64,000 nt of DNA, taken from contig CAJJDN010000078.1 in NCBI GenBank assembly GCA_905182985.1, positions 157,453 to 221,452 on the forward strand, given 5' to 3'. The notes under the pieces were generated by a model. The model saw only the letters and a program-made list of their open reading frames with translations. It was not told the DNA's origin and did not search any database. The stretch is from Paramecium sonneborni (Eukaryota > Ciliophora > Oligohymenophorea > Peniculida > Parameciidae). The position numbers and the translations under genes are program-made. Numbering within the stretch: position 1 is the first letter of the stretch; each line of letters starts with the position of its first letter. Shown here piece after piece: positions 1 through 12,990 of the stretch.

Positions 1-345
1 ACAATGAAATTAGAAATAAAAAGAAAAAGAACATCTATTAGACTTGAACTTGTTCATTAATCCTTCATGTATATTGTTAGATGAATCAACATCAGGATTA
101 GATTCATTTACTGCATTTTAAATTATGTAATATTTTAATTAAAAAAGATAGATATGACCTCTAATTGTTAGCATATGATGATTAAGATAGACTATTATAT
201 TTACTATTCATTAGCTATCATCAAATATCTATTTACTTTTTGACAGTTAGCTGGGTATTTCAAAGCAATTGGCTTACCTTATCCAGATCATAGTAAACCT
301 ATGGATTATTTGATGAGTATTAAGCATCAAGAGATTACAAAATAA
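1..345 (+). pseudogene. ABCG-type transporter ATPase domain fragment, frameshifted
   Basis: This is the remnant of an ABC half-transporter of the G (White/PDR) type, a membrane pump ATPase. Pieces of the nucleotide-binding domain are readable in order: the end of the signature region (KRTSI..LELV), Walker B plus D-loop (CILLDESTSGLDSFTAF), the H-loop segment (IIFTIHQLSSNIYLLFD), and the linker (GYFKAIGLPYPDH..PMDYLMSI). They lie in different frames, with a 1-nt shift near 58 and another near 185. About 15 residues between LLFD and GYFKAIG are missing, and no intron fits. No membrane domain follows. The left end is cut by the window. I see a decayed copy; the family assignment is firm. Confidence 0.8.
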
Positions 346-1310
346 AGAGTAGGAATGGCAATTTTTATGAAATTATTACTTGGATATTCATAGAGGTATT
401 CTAAATATATTTTAAAATTACTTAATTATTTAAATTGTTATTAATTTATATCACAATTATAAACGAAATGATAAAACATTTGTCTTGTGATTAAAATTTT
501 TATTAACTTGAATCATAACTTGGTTAATTTGGTATAGAAAATAGTAAACATTGTTTATGCTAAACTTATAAATTATAAATTTTTATATTTAGTATACCAT
601 AGAAATATAAAGTTCAAACTTAATAAAAATTATATTTAAACCTTTTCTAGAAATAAAGAATTGATGAAAATGTTAGATATTTTTGTTAAATTAAATAGCT
701 TTCAGATTGATTGATAAATATATTTGATATATGCATAAATTTTTATAATATATTATTAAAGATAAACTACAATTTTAAATTCAATTAGGAATTTATTTTA
801 AAAGTAAAGAAAGAGTCTAGATAATTTCTAATTTAATTAGCATTATAAATACTAAACTAAAATAGAATAATAAATACATTTTTATGAAATTGGATTACTT
901 ATATTAAAAATAGTAAAAAGATAGAACATATTATTGTAATTAAAAAAGATTTTAGAGCATAATTTATTAAAAAATATTGAATAAAAAGATATTAATAAAA
1001 TAAAGTAAAAATGGAATTTTTTTATGTAAACTATTAAATAAAGTTATTAAATAAGTTTGGCATAATTTTTAATAATTCTTAGGATTTAGATTTGAAGAAC
1101 AATGATAATAAAATTTAGATTATTAAAATGGACTGGATGATTGGTTTATTATTTTTTTATAATTTAGTATTTATGTAAAGAAATCTATGAAAGTTTGATT
1201 TAAGTTTAAATTTTTTATAAAATTCGGTTTGCTTTAAAAATAAGGATGAATATTATGATGATGTGAATTATAAATTGAATTATAATATTTTATATAATAA
1301 TGATTGATGA
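346..1310. other. AT-rich stretch with no supported gene
   Basis: I find no recognisable protein here on either strand. Between about 1050 and 1306 the plus strand is open in the same frame as the downstream ankyrin gene, with one plausible 27-nt intron at 1168-1194, but two consecutive TGA codons at about 1306-1311 separate them. That stretch may be a lost or interrupted 5' exon. Confidence 0.4.
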
Positions 1311-3009
1311 TTCACAATAAATTATAAAGGAAATGATATAAAGTAATTCGATACAGCAATTAATGGAATTTATGAACAAAATGAAACCAAATATTTTGAA
1401 TTTAGATTGTGGAAAAAAATAAACAAGTAATAGTTGAAATATTATATAGTTCTACATATTGCTGTTTAGAGAAATGAGTACTCATTCCTGAAATATCTTG
1501 AGCAATACTCAAATGATAATTATAAAGAGAATGAGATTAGAAAATTAGTTAATACATATAATATAGAAATTTTCACAGCCCTTCATATAGCATCCTATAA
1601 TGGAAATGTGGTAAGTTTGATTGCATTTATATCAGGAAGCAGTTAAGATTCTACTAAATATGGGTGCTGATTCTAGTCTTAAAAGTGGGTCCGGTTTATT
1701 ACCTATACATGCAGCTGCATAAGGGGACTAACCTTATATGGTGGTATGATTAAATGTTTATATATAAGTGGTATTGGCTGTAATAAGGTATTTCAATAAA
1801 TGTGTAAGATGATGCTGGAAATACTTGTTTACATTGGGCAGCATATTAAAAGTAAAGTATTATTTTACATACTTTTAGTTGTGAATTAACTGTAAGCTAT
1901 TTAATCTCATTTGGGTGCAATATAGATTTTAGAAATAATGCACAATAAACAGCTTTACATATTGGGGCATCTTATGGATAATCTAGAGTTGTAAAGAAAT
2001 TGTTAATCAAAGGAGCTTAAAGAAATATTGAAGTAATTTTTATTGTTTGATTTAGGATGAAGACGGAAAGTTACCCATCAATTTGACAGAATCTCTTTAA
2101 ATCAAGAAGATGCTTGAAGACAAAACTGACTTGGCATTATTCTATAATTTAAAATAGCCATATCATCCTATTTAAAGAAACAGAAAATCCATTTTTATTT
2201 ACTATTTTGTAATTTTTACATCACAAGGCTGTATTGGCTACATCTTATGGGAGATGTAGGGAATATTGCTATATATTTTTATGGTTTTTCTGACTATCCT
2301 ATTAATGGCTTCCATTTTGGCATAATGTTGTGATCCAGGAGTCATTACTTTACATCTTTCTGTTAAAGAGGCTATGGAGTAATAGATTGATCCAATTAAT
2401 ATCTGTCCAGATTGCTGGGTTATTAAACCATAAAGATCTAAACATTGCGAATTTTGTTAAAAATGTGTCATTGTTTATGATCATCACTGTCCATGGATTA
2501 ACAATTGCGTTGGAGCCAAGTATATTATACTTCATTCTATCTAGAAATTTACTCTACTTTTATATTTACCTTATTTCTCTAATGATAATCTAAATTTATT
2601 CAGCTGGTATCATCGTTTTCTGTAAATTATTTATTCATTATAGACTTTTTTCAATCTGAAAGCTTATCTTTATATCACTATCTAATTATGCTATATCCTA
2701 TTTTAAACATTTTGATTTTCATTACTCCAATTTTGTAAGACATCAAACCTATGTATTATAGTTTACTATGTTTATACTAGACAAAGAATCTGTATTATGG
2801 AATCACTACTTATGAAAGAATTACTGGATAAAAGATAAGCATTAAGTCTAGCTTATTAGATCCTTAAGTATAAATCACTTATTCATTAAATTAAGGAAAA
2901 CATACAAGATTCATAATCTGAAGAATCTAAAATAGAACCATCACTAAATAATTGTTTTAATTAGTGCTTTAGAAATAAGAAACAATTTAAAAAATATGCA
3001 TAAAGTTGA
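1311..3009 (+). CDS. Ankyrin-repeat DHHC palmitoyltransferase
   Basis: Protein S-acyltransferase that would attach palmitate to cysteines of membrane proteins, probably at Golgi or plasma membrane. Four or more ankyrin repeats come first (TALHIASYNGNVEAVKILL, LLPIHAAAQGD, NTCLHWAAYQ, TALHIGASYGQSRVVKKLL). A hydrophobic pair and the zinc-binding cysteine-rich domain with DHHC follow (CPDCWVIKPQRSKHC, then CVIVYDHHCPWINNCVGA), then more TM segments and the TTxE motif (GITTYERI). Seven short introns restore the frame, for example 25 nt right after NNCVGA and 22 nt after IIVF. The layout matches animal DHHC13/17 and yeast Akr1. The frame is open back to 1311 with no ATG, so the true start is unresolved. 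Confidence 0.85.
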
Positions 3010-3225
3010 TTAAATTACTAATTTTTTGTCATATTTTCACATTTCTTTTTATTTTAAATGCTCTTTATACTTTTTATTATTACTACTGTTAGATTTATTA
3101 TTATTTTGTTTCAGATCTAGCTCTCGTTTTCCCTTAACTTTAAGTTCTCATTTATCTAGAATCTAAATCTACTTCAGAGAATGGATATTATTTTACAGGA
3201 ACTTATTCATATTAAGATTTCCTAA

Positions 3226-3245
3226 ATTATTATTATTATTATTTC

Positions 3246-3328
<83 letters not shown>
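3226..3328. repeat. (ATT)n microsatellite
   Basis: Roughly 34 ATT units with one interruption (TTCTATT near 3242). It lies between the convergent 3' ends of the DHHC gene and the carboxypeptidase gene. On this code it could encode poly-Asn or poly-Gln, but no gene extends through it. Confidence 0.95.
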
Positions 3329-3329
<1 letters not shown>

Positions 3330-3449
3330 ATTTAAAATCTTTTATCTTTCTTAATTTCTTGAGCTTTTTAATATCTTGTTTATGGTTTTTGTACTAGAAC
3401 ATCTTAATTAGCTTCTAAATTATCTTTTATTTATCCAATGCAAATATAT

Positions 3450-5151
3450 TCATAAAAAGCTTTCAATACCCTATTCAATTACTCTTTGTTATTGATAAAC
3501 CTGAAAAAATAAATGAATAATTTACTTAAGAACCTTTCTTAAATAAGGTTCAAATCTATAATGCATAGTTCTCATGATATTATATGCTAAGAATGTTCTC
3601 AAATTAGCTAAAGTTTTAAAAGGAGAAGCTGACAATCTACTCATTGGATTAATAAGATTAAAGTCTAAAAAAGCATTGACAATACCAACTCCAACTTATT
3701 CATAATCTTAAATTGAAAAGAAATATGATTTTGGATTAGAGGTATATACAGATCCCAGAACTATGTTTTCATCTAATTATTCATCAGTATAAGAATTATC
3801 TAATATAAATAAAAATAAATACTAGAACTTTCTTCATACATTATATTGGTAATTCTTCCTGTGTTATAATTACATTCAAGAGTATAACTATGAACTATAC
3901 CACAAATCTTATAAAATGCTACTCTTCCCGAACCTTCCTTACTTAATCCATCTCCTTTATCAGCAGCATACATATTTTTTTCAGTAAAGTTACACGCATC
4001 ATAATCAAAGATTTCTGAATACAAACTAATTAATCTAGGTATTATGCAATTAGATGTATGTTAACTTAAGGAAGGCAATTAATTACCATAAATGAAAACT
4101 CCTTTATGACCAGCATGAGCATGTAAATCAATATATCCATAAAATCTATCAGTATTTTATAGTCTCAAAATATATTCTTTAATAGCATAAATTGTTGGAT
4201 GGTCTTCCTTTGATGGAGACAAGTAATATCTATTTAGATTTTAACATAAAGAATCAGTTCTATAATGACCTCTATAAACTCCATCAGGATTTATAATTGG
4301 AACAATACTCCAAACAAATTTTTCTCTAGCTACCTATGCTGCAGGATCATAAGCATTAAGCAAATATTTCATCAATCCATTATTAACAAAAGACCCTGGT
4401 ACTTCACCTGGATGTACTCTAGCAGAAATAAAAATGTGTGGTTTCTTGAAATGTTAGGGTCTACTTTAAGGGAATAAACCAGATATTGGTTCCTCCTTAA
4501 TTTAAGATGATCCATTAGTTATTGTTATTAAATTTATTGGCCTACCCTCTTTTGAGTAAGCCAGTACTGAATTATCATAATATATTTCAGGTACTTAAAG
4601 AGACATTGCCTAGCATAGTTATAGAAAATTCTATAACTATTTATTTTTTATACATCATTGTCTTCACAACTCCATGGATAAAAAAAAGCAAAATAAACTG
4701 TTGAATCATTAACAAAATAATGCTTGAAAGTTATTTCAAAATGACCCTCTGGGACTAAACGATATTGGCATGGCTATTTCAATCTCTCCCATTAAGATGA
4801 ATGACAATTTCTAAAAACTGGCTACATGCCATCTTTGAAAAGTCCCATCTATATTCATTATATTATTTATATACTTAGTTTTAGAGATTGGCAATCACTA
4901 ATGTAAGTTCACCTTCATTTACTCCAGACACTGAAAAATAAAACCATGTTCTATAATTTGTTGTTTTACCATTTATTCCCCAATCACTTGATATGTTTAG
5001 AATGTACTTAATAATGTTAAAATTTACATACTCTTCCACTATTCTCTTTACGAACACTCTTCAGATTACCAGAATCAAATGCACTCGAAAAAGTGATTCC
5101 TTAAATTGTCTCAGTTATTTGAGAAGGGTATTCGGTAGTATTATTCATCAT
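3450..5151 (-). CDS. Cytosolic zinc carboxypeptidase (CCP5/AGBL5-like)
   Basis: M14-family carboxypeptidase, of the type that trims glutamate side chains or C-terminal residues from tubulin in cilia. The N-terminal beta domain ends in YFAFFYPWS. The catalytic part shows the zinc motif HPGE ([14 protein letters not shown]), then NPDG, GHYRTDS..QNLNR, HPTIYA and the third zinc ligand in [17 protein letters not shown]. This order and the DLHxHAxxxG spacing resemble CCP5. Four introns of 25, 26, 23 and 23 nt leave exactly 535 codons including stop. The start is the first of two adjacent ATGs (MMNNTTEYP). The role on tubulin is inferred from family membership. Confidence 0.88.
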
Positions 5152-5887
5152 TCGAATTAATATTTATAACAAGTGACAGTTTGCAAAGTTTAATAATACA
5201 TAACAATTTTATTACAATTTAAACAACTCTGATCGATCAAATCAATTACATATTACTAATTTTATTAATTATATTAACACTTAATCCTTCAAAAGAAGCA
5301 TAAAAATATACTTTTTATTTCTTTAAGCTTCTTATTCCAAAATATAATCAAATATTTCTCTTTTATCATGAAAATAATTAAAAATATTATTAAAGTAATT
5401 TTGAATTCATTCATCCATATATTAATTTTATAAAATTACGTTCAGGGCTATTTCATTAAAGGTATTTCATTTATAAACATTATTTATTTTCTATTATTTC
5501 TTTTTGTAAAGAAAACAAATAAATTACAAATTATGCAAATAAAATAAATAAATACTTAAGTTGTGGATTCATTTTTCATAATTTTATTATTTTTTAACAA
5601 TATAAATTAATTTTATAATAAATTTATGATTACTCCTTATATATTTAAGAACAATATTTAGAAAGAAAAATTGAATCGTTTATAAACAAATAATGATCTC
5701 TAAATTATTTTATGCTCAAAAGTTAAAAATTAATACAGTTTAATAATTTTAAGGTTTTTACAATTGAATATATAAATTTTAATATTTTAGCTTTAATGAT
5801 AATAAAACTAACTTTATTTAATATTAAATGTTGAGATTTTATATGAATATTATTCAAAGAGATATTATTTTATATAAATATATAAAA
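5152..5887. other. Spacer between divergent genes, no gene seen
   Basis: About 735 nt of very AT-rich sequence between the 5' ends of the carboxypeptidase (minus) and the kinase (plus). It must contain both promoters. I recognise no coding segment and no defined motif. Confidence 0.5.
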
Positions 5888-7297
5888 ATGACCAAAAGAG
5901 TAGGTGATTATGAACTTGGAGCCATCCTAGGTCAAGGAGCATTTGGAATGTAATATTCTTGTTATATAATGTTTGAAAGAGTTAGAAGTGCCATTAATGT
6001 CATAACAAAATAAGAATTTGCTATCAAGATTATTGATAAAGAAAAAATTAAGAGAGAAGAATTAATTGAAAGCCTTAAAAAGGAAATTCATATATTAATG
6101 ATCATTAATCATCCTAACATTGTAAAATTAATAGAAGTACATTTATGTAACAAAATTAGGTACTAGCAAGCAAAACGAAAATATACCTGGTGTTGGAATG
6201 GATAAAAGGTGGAGAATTGTTTGATGTGATTAGAAATAATAAATACATACAAGAACCATAAATGCGAAAATATTTTAGGTAAATCATAAGAGCAATACGC
6301 TACTGTTAATCCAAATCAATAGCTCATAGAGATCTTAAACCAGAGAATATTCTCATTTGCAATCAAACAGATTAAATAAAAGTCAATGATTTTGGTCTTA
6401 GTTCTCTTTTCTAAGATCCAAGCAATCTTAATAATGAATTGTATACAACATGTGGCACTGTTCATTATTTAGCCCCAGAAGTTATTTAATCATCAGGTTA
6501 TGATGGACACAAGGCAGATATCTGGTCACTTGGAGTGATTCTCTATTTTTCTTGTGCTGGATGTAAATTTATATTATTTAATTAGATTTACCATTTGAAG
6601 ATGATAATGTTGCTATTCTTTTAGATAACATAATAACAGCATAATATTTTCCATTTCCTAAATACTTTTCTACAGAATTAAAAGATTTACTATCAAAATT
6701 GTTAGTAACACATCCAAATAAAAGAATTACTATTGACAATATTATTTAACATTCATGGTTTTAAACTGATATATCCAAAGAAGAATAATAATGGTTTTTA
6801 TAGGATGAATTTCCTACTCAACCATAAGAATTTTCTCATCATTAATTAACAGTTTCTACAACCATTTTAAAAAGTAATCTACTTGAAAATCCCTCTTACA
6901 TTAGATAAATGAAAGGATTAGAATTGATCTCTTTTTTAACAGGAAAAGTTGTTAGCTAATTACCAAATCCAAAAAATTAGTCTAATTCAGAATCATGCTT
7001 AACTATTAAAGGATAGCCTGAATATATTATTAAAAATGTTATGGAATATTTCTTAGTTAAAAAACCAATTAGTATAAAACAAATACAAACTAAGGACACA
7101 TTAAAAATTATAATTATATTTAGATTCAAATCTGAAATTAAAATATCCTTAGAGATTTTATGGTTAATAAATGATAAATTTCTATTGAATTTGTAATTAT
7201 TAGAGGTAAATTTTAATTTTCCTTTTAGGGTTCTTCTGATATTTATAATGTATTTCTCAAATAAACTGTTTTTGAACTAAGCAACTTAAAATGTTGA
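5888..7297 (+). CDS. CAMK/SnRK-family Ser/Thr protein kinase
   Basis: Soluble protein kinase. The glycine loop is GQGAFG near residue 15, followed by the VAIK-type lysine (FAIKII), catalytic loop HRDLKPENIL, DFG motif (here NDFGLSS), a CGTVHYLAPEV activation segment and DIWSLGVILY. The C-terminal tail has a segment reading MKGLELISFLTGKVV that resembles the NAF/FISL autoinhibitory segment of CIPK/SnRK3 kinases, followed by a KA1-like end. I noticed no EF-hands. Three 23-nt introns leave exactly 447 codons including stop. Kinase identity is certain. The subfamily is a guess from the tail. Confidence 0.88.
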
Positions 7298-7696
7298 TAT
7301 ATAGCAATATACTTTTAAATTTTGCATTAAAATTAAATAAATTGATTAATAAATTTAATTCGCATGGTTTTTATTTTAGTTATAAAAAAGATTTTTCTGA
7401 AAATTCTTCCTTTAAATAAATATTTTATAAGTCATATTGAACGAATATATTGTTTTGTTATTTTTTGGAAAATTATTTTTAAATAAAGACAAAGTTCTTT
7501 TAATAAACTAATTAAGATTATAAATGATTTAATTAATAGAAATTTTAAGATTTAGTTTAAATAAAAATTTGAAGTTAAATTACTTCTTAGCAAAATAAAA
7601 TATAAATATACTTTCAAAATTAGAAGTCAATTTATTGATAATGTATATTTACTTATAATAAATCAAATTTTTTTCATTCTAAAATATTTATTGCTT
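7298..7696. other. Spacer between convergent genes, no gene seen
   Basis: About 400 nt of AT-rich sequence between the kinase stop and the channel gene stop. Nothing coding or repeated was noticed. Confidence 0.5.
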
Positions 7697-10600
7697 TCAT
7701 TTTCTCCCACTCATAATATTTTCGATATTATTTATTATACTAAAATAAACAAAAAATGATACTGCTTTGTGATAGGATCTTAAACCAATTAATTTCTACT
7801 AATTATTTGTAGTTTAGTTTTATTCTATATTTATTTAATTAATTTGACTTTAAGCTAAAGGAACTTAACTTCCAGGATTATTTTATTAAACTTAAGATCT
7901 TTAATTTATATCTGACTAATTAACTTGACTCCTTGCTAAAGGTAATTATTCAATCCTAATATCTTAATTTACAATTGGAGCATCATTATTATTGGTTCCA
8001 AAAGGAATTAATAATTCTGCTTATAATTTGAGATATTTTTCTTCATAAATAGAAGGAGCTAACATCATTTAAAATTAAGTAAATTTTTGATCGTCTATTA
8101 ATTATTCCCTTTTTAAAACTCAAATAGATATAATAATCTTACATTTTAAAAATGGCCTTTATTCTTATTAATCCAACCCAGAAGAACTATTTTTAAAAAT
8201 CTTTACTTTGCAACAAGCACAAAATTTTTAAAAACATCCAACTATTGGCTTATAACAAAAGAAGAATAAAAACATTATCAATAAAACCAAAATAAGTATT
8301 GCAAATAAAACGATATTTGGAATTTAACTCAAAGCTCTTTCCAACCATTCTACTACTATATTTTAATTTCCATAAACATCTTATAATTATTCAATCACTA
8401 ATTTTGCTTCAATAGTTTCATAAAATAAATTAGAACTTCCATAAATATAAGTTGCAAAACCTATATGAATAATAAGTGCAATCCATAAATATTTTCTAAC
8501 AGAATCACTAACCACTGAATCTATCATAATTGGTTTGCTATAAGTTTTGAAAACTAATAAAAGTAAAAACAATTACTAGCAATTTTATCTACAATATAGA
8601 GGAACCAAATAGTTAGCAGTGTAATTAAAAATAAGAATGGTAAAGCAGGGCTATACATAAAACAAATATATAGGGCTGTCAAAATTTAAGCATATCTTAA
8701 TTCAACTCTAAATTATTCTCCCTTATATAACTCTTTGAATTCTTAATAAGTTTTTGCTCTAGTTTTTTTTTCATTTAAACATAATGAGCATTAATCACAG
8801 GCTTTTCTTATATATCTTACTATTAATTCCACTAATAGCATGACTGGTTATGTCGCAATATTAATCAATAAGGTTAATAACTATTGGATAGAATTTATTA
8901 TATACCAAAATGATTCCGATATTTTGACACCATTTAGAATCAATATCTCCATATTGTCCTCCAAAAAGAAATTTAATAGTCTCAGGAATATCATTTCTTG
9001 TGTAATTACCATAATCTATATTAGTAAGAAGAAGAATCAATCCAGTGTTTAAAAATTGACCTAAAAATATTTTTAGAATTCTGCTTGAATATTCTTCAGA
9101 AATCATCAAATGCTTCTCCCATTTAGATAAAACTAAAATTTAGCTTATTTTTACAAATAAATAAATATTATATTATAACATTTATTCCTATTAATCCTCC
9201 TACGATAACCCCTGATAATGTTTATTATTTTAAATACTTATCCTTCCAATTTGAGCAAATTTCTGGAGATTCTTATAGAAATTCAGCAACTTTTGGTTTA
9301 CAGTAACATTCAACATATCCTTTTATAGTTGTTTTACCGTCTATTTCTTGTTAAACTTATTCTATAGTAATTGAGTTATATATTTTATTGTTGCAATTTA
9401 TAGATGGATATTATTATTGAAAATCTGTCTTTTAAAGATTCACCCAACTTATCAAAACCCATGAACCTCCTAAAAAGATTAAAGTTAGAAATAAACTCAA
9501 AAGTTATCTACAAATTCTTGATTTCCTAGAATAATGAAGATTATTCCAATTTATATTTTCAGGAATTGGTGCATCCTTAATTTAAAGTTTAAACTTTTTA
9601 AGTAAACTAAATAATTAAAAAAGAATACAATTTATCTTTTTTTTGATTTTCATCAAAACAACAAAAACAACAATAATAATACAACCAATCCTTAGGTAAA
9701 CTTTATAATTTCTCTTAAACTTTTTATTTTTATTTCATTGTATCAAAAGTGATCCAGATATATTTAGAATCACCTTCTTATTATACTTGATCAATTTTGT
9801 TAGATAATTCATCAATATCATTCCAGTATTTTTGAATATTTTGATCAATTTCAATCAATTATTTTTCAGAATTTGGATTTTAACATAATTATTTCAAAAT
9901 TTAAAATAGTTTATTATAAGATTCTTTTGTTATTATTGATTCTTCAAGATGCTTTTGAGCTTCTTGATATTATTCTAATCTATTTTTTTTAATTTCTTTT
10001 AATTACTCCTAAATCTTAAGTTTTTTATTTTATAATTCTTATTACAATTATAAGATTTTTTCTTTCTCTGAAACTTGAATATCATAAATCTTCAAATCTT
10101 AATCTTTTAAAACAGACTTCAATTAATCATCAATGAATTTTTTCACTTCATAAAGCAATAATTATTTATATTGTTAATTTTCTTAATTTTATAAAGCTTT
10201 AATTAATTTTTAACTTTTAGGTAGACTCGATATCTGAATTGAAAAATGCTATAATGTTGGAGTTTCTTTTTATGAAATTTTTTTATATTTTTATTCACTT
10301 ACAGTTAAAGTAAGTAAAAAAAAAATATATAAAATAACAATTACTGCATCACAAGATGCAAAAATAAATGGTATTATTTTTTATTAAATTTCAACAGAAC
10401 CAATATTTATTATAGCTTCTTTACATGATGCTCCAACATAAATCCTCTTGCCTTATGGATTTTCATTGATAAAATCCAATTATGACAATGTAAATGAAAA
10501 TTCTTCTTAAGAATCAATTTATTTTCTTAATTAATTCAAACTTTATGAATTTGTTGTGTTTAAATTTAATTCAGATTTACTTAAAAATATGCAATCCTAT

Positions 10601-11422
10601 TCATTTGAATTAATAATGCCAAAAGAAAATGAAGACCCAGCTAGATTCCCTGAATCACATTTCAAACTAAATTCTGCCTAAACTGTATTAAAATATTATA
10701 TTTAACAATCTTTATTTTTTAAACTTGTAGAACCAATAGTAGTTGCCATTAAAAAAATCAAAAATCTATTAAAAGTATTTCCAGAATAGCTTACAACATT
10801 AGCTAATATAATCTATTAAATATACATTATAGGCTAAAAAACAATTGTGGAATTGACAATAAGGTAAAGATTATAAAGTAAATCCCAATCTTTTTTAAAA
10901 ACCGAAAATATAGATTTATACCAACTCCAAACTGAATAAAGTCTTCTTATGTTTTTTCTGAATTACAACAAAAAGTATGAGAACCAGTTGAAAGGCAACA
11001 TATTTTACAACATTATTTTTAATTCTTTTATTTTTCATGAATCTGATAAATAGTAACTTTTATTACCTTTACAAAAAATGAGTATCCTTAATCAATCATA
11101 GTTTCATCAGGTATTAAATAAATACTTCTTCTAAAATCTGTTTGACTTTTAGTATTTTAACTCTAACCAAAGTTATTATTGGTTCTTTGATTTTGGTTTA
11201 TTTTATGTTAAATTAGTGGAATTTCTTCCCTTATTTTATGAATAAAAATATATACTGTAATCCACTTATATCTATTTAAGTATTATTTGCTTGAATTTCT
11301 TTTCTTCGATCTTCAAATTCTATATTCTAAATGATTATTTATGGTTGAATTTATTAATTATTTTCATTTCTTTAAGGTGAATTTGGATTATTTTAATTTA
11401 ATTATCCTTGTTATTCGTTCAT
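7697..11422 (-). CDS. CSC1/OSCA/TMEM63-type cation channel
   Basis: Large polytopic membrane protein of the osmosensitive or mechanosensitive OSCA/TMEM63 family. An N-terminal polar region (MNEQQGQLNQ) precedes a first TM segment (GIYFIIFTLLSIPQLFF) and another (IIPFIFASCDAVIVILYIFF). A cytosolic RRM-like loop with a long coiled insertion follows (SIQISSLP ... YIWITFDT), then the diagnostic DAPIPENINWNNL, then about nine TM helices. The tail is Gln/Ser-rich. Eight introns of 22-26 nt leave exactly 1179 codons. Its promoter and first exon are duplicated at 12777-12990. Family assignment rests on the APxPxxIxWxNL motif and domain order. Ion selectivity is unknown. Confidence 0.82.
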
Positions 11423-11667
11423 ATTAATTAAAGTATTAGAACAAATATTATCAGATAGAAAATATTATTAATAATTTTATCGAACATAAGAAATGAATAA
11501 ATAGAATACTTTTTATTAAAAATTTGTTAATAAAATTATTAGAAATAATGCCTTTTTGAAAAATATTAATGGTTTAAAAGAAATTTACAGAAATGAAACA
11601 ATAAGGTGATTCAAAATATTTTATAAAAAATGATAATTATGATTGATTAAAAATTTTTATTAAATAA

Positions 11668-12641
11668 TCATTTTGGTTTTTCTGCAATCAATAAATAACA
11701 TTCAAATGGAAATGTCTTATTTTCTCTCTTATAATCATTTAACATTTTTTCCAGAGCTTGATAATAAATATGTCTTTATTCCTATGTAGACTTAGCTAAA
11801 ATTCCCTCAATTTCTGGAGGGAAGAACTCTTCAATATTTTTCATGCTTATAACATCAAATGGTACCATTTATAACCAAAAAACTATTTTTAGAATAAATA
11901 AAATACCGATATTTTTGAATCCTGTATTAGTAGCTAAAGTGATTAGCTCTTCAGGATTTGATAAAAATCTTCCTCCTTTCATTCCAACTGGTGATAAACC
12001 TGTTTCAAAAGCTAATTCTTTCAAAAACCATACAGCTGCACATTTTTCTTTCCTACCCCAAACTGTAATTCCAAATTTCCCTCCTGGTTTTAAGACTCTG
12101 AATGCTTCACTCATAGCTTTCTTTTGATCATCAATTATTTAATAGACAAGATTACACACATAAATATCAAACATTTCATTTTAGTATTAATTTAATTCTT
12201 CTACATTTCCAACAGATAAATGATAATTTATCTTCTTGAAAACCTCATCATCTAAATTAATAAAATTATTTATATACCAAAATTGACAGAATCCACTTCC
12301 TCTTGAGTTAATAGATCTAGAGATCCAATTTTATCTTTATTTAATGATTTTTTCATTCTTGCTCCTGCTCTTTTAACCATTTAAGAACTTATATCAAATC
12401 CATATAGGTGAGAGTTAGGTTTCTTTTAATTCATCATATGCTAATGTAAATATCCAGCTCCACAACCTGCATCCAAAATACTTATATTTTATTTTTTATT
12501 ATACTTTTCTGCCTCTTCATAATGTAACATATTTAATAGGGTCATATAAAATACAGATGTATTTTTTTACATTCTTCTAGCATATTTATCACTAAAAGAA
12601 TCCCATGCTTTTGCTGTTCTAAAGACAATATCTGACTACAT
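11668..12641 (-). CDS. Class I SAM-dependent methyltransferase
   Basis: Methyltransferase_11-type enzyme using S-adenosylmethionine; the substrate is unknown. The SAM motif I is ISILDAGCGAGYLHQHM near residue 60, the acidic loop is LYGFDISSQMVKRA, motif II is DIYVCNLVYQIIDDQ, and motif III is AFRVLKPGGKFGITVWG. It ends CYLLIAEKPK, as in small-molecule methyltransferases. Two introns (26 and 24 nt) leave 308 codons including stop. It starts 27 nt after a stretch rich in T runs, 136 nt from the duplicated channel fragment. Enzyme class is certain, the reaction is not. Confidence 0.85.
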
Positions 12642-12776
12642 CAATTTAATTTATTTGATAATAAAGATTTATCTTAAAATTGTTAAATACCATAATTAAT
12701 TTTAATAATATGTATTATTCTTTTTAATGAGAAACATAGATAATTAATTTCATTCGATTTTGTACATCACTTTTAT

Positions 12777-12990
12777 TCTTTCTTCGATCTTCAAATTCTA
12801 TATTCTAAATGATTATTTGTGGTTGAATTTATTAAATATTTTCATATCTTTAAGGGGAATTAGGATTATTTTAAATCCTTGTTATTTGTTCATATTTATT
12901 AAAATATAAGAACAAATATTATCAGATTGAAAATATTATTAATAATTTTATCGAACATAAGAAATGAATAAATAGAATACTTTTTATTCA
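12777..12990 (-). pseudogene. Duplicated promoter and 5' end of the TMEM63-like gene
   Basis: This stretch matches 11297-11510, the 5' end and upstream region of the channel gene, with scattered substitutions and small deletions. Shared blocks include CTTCGATCTTCAAATTC, ACAAATATTATCAGAT and ATCGAACATAAGAAATGAA. It covers the first roughly 35 codons and about 90 nt upstream, in the same orientation, and lies across the methyltransferase gene from its source. No further channel sequence follows, so it cannot make a channel. Confidence 0.85.

Noticed and set aside
3226..3328. ATT run as a coding poly-Asn or poly-Ile tract
   Set aside because: It sits between two convergent stop codons and neither gene reaches it.
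11843..12127. 94-residue plus-strand frame
   Set aside because: Antisense to the SAM-binding region of the methyltransferase, which has clear motifs.
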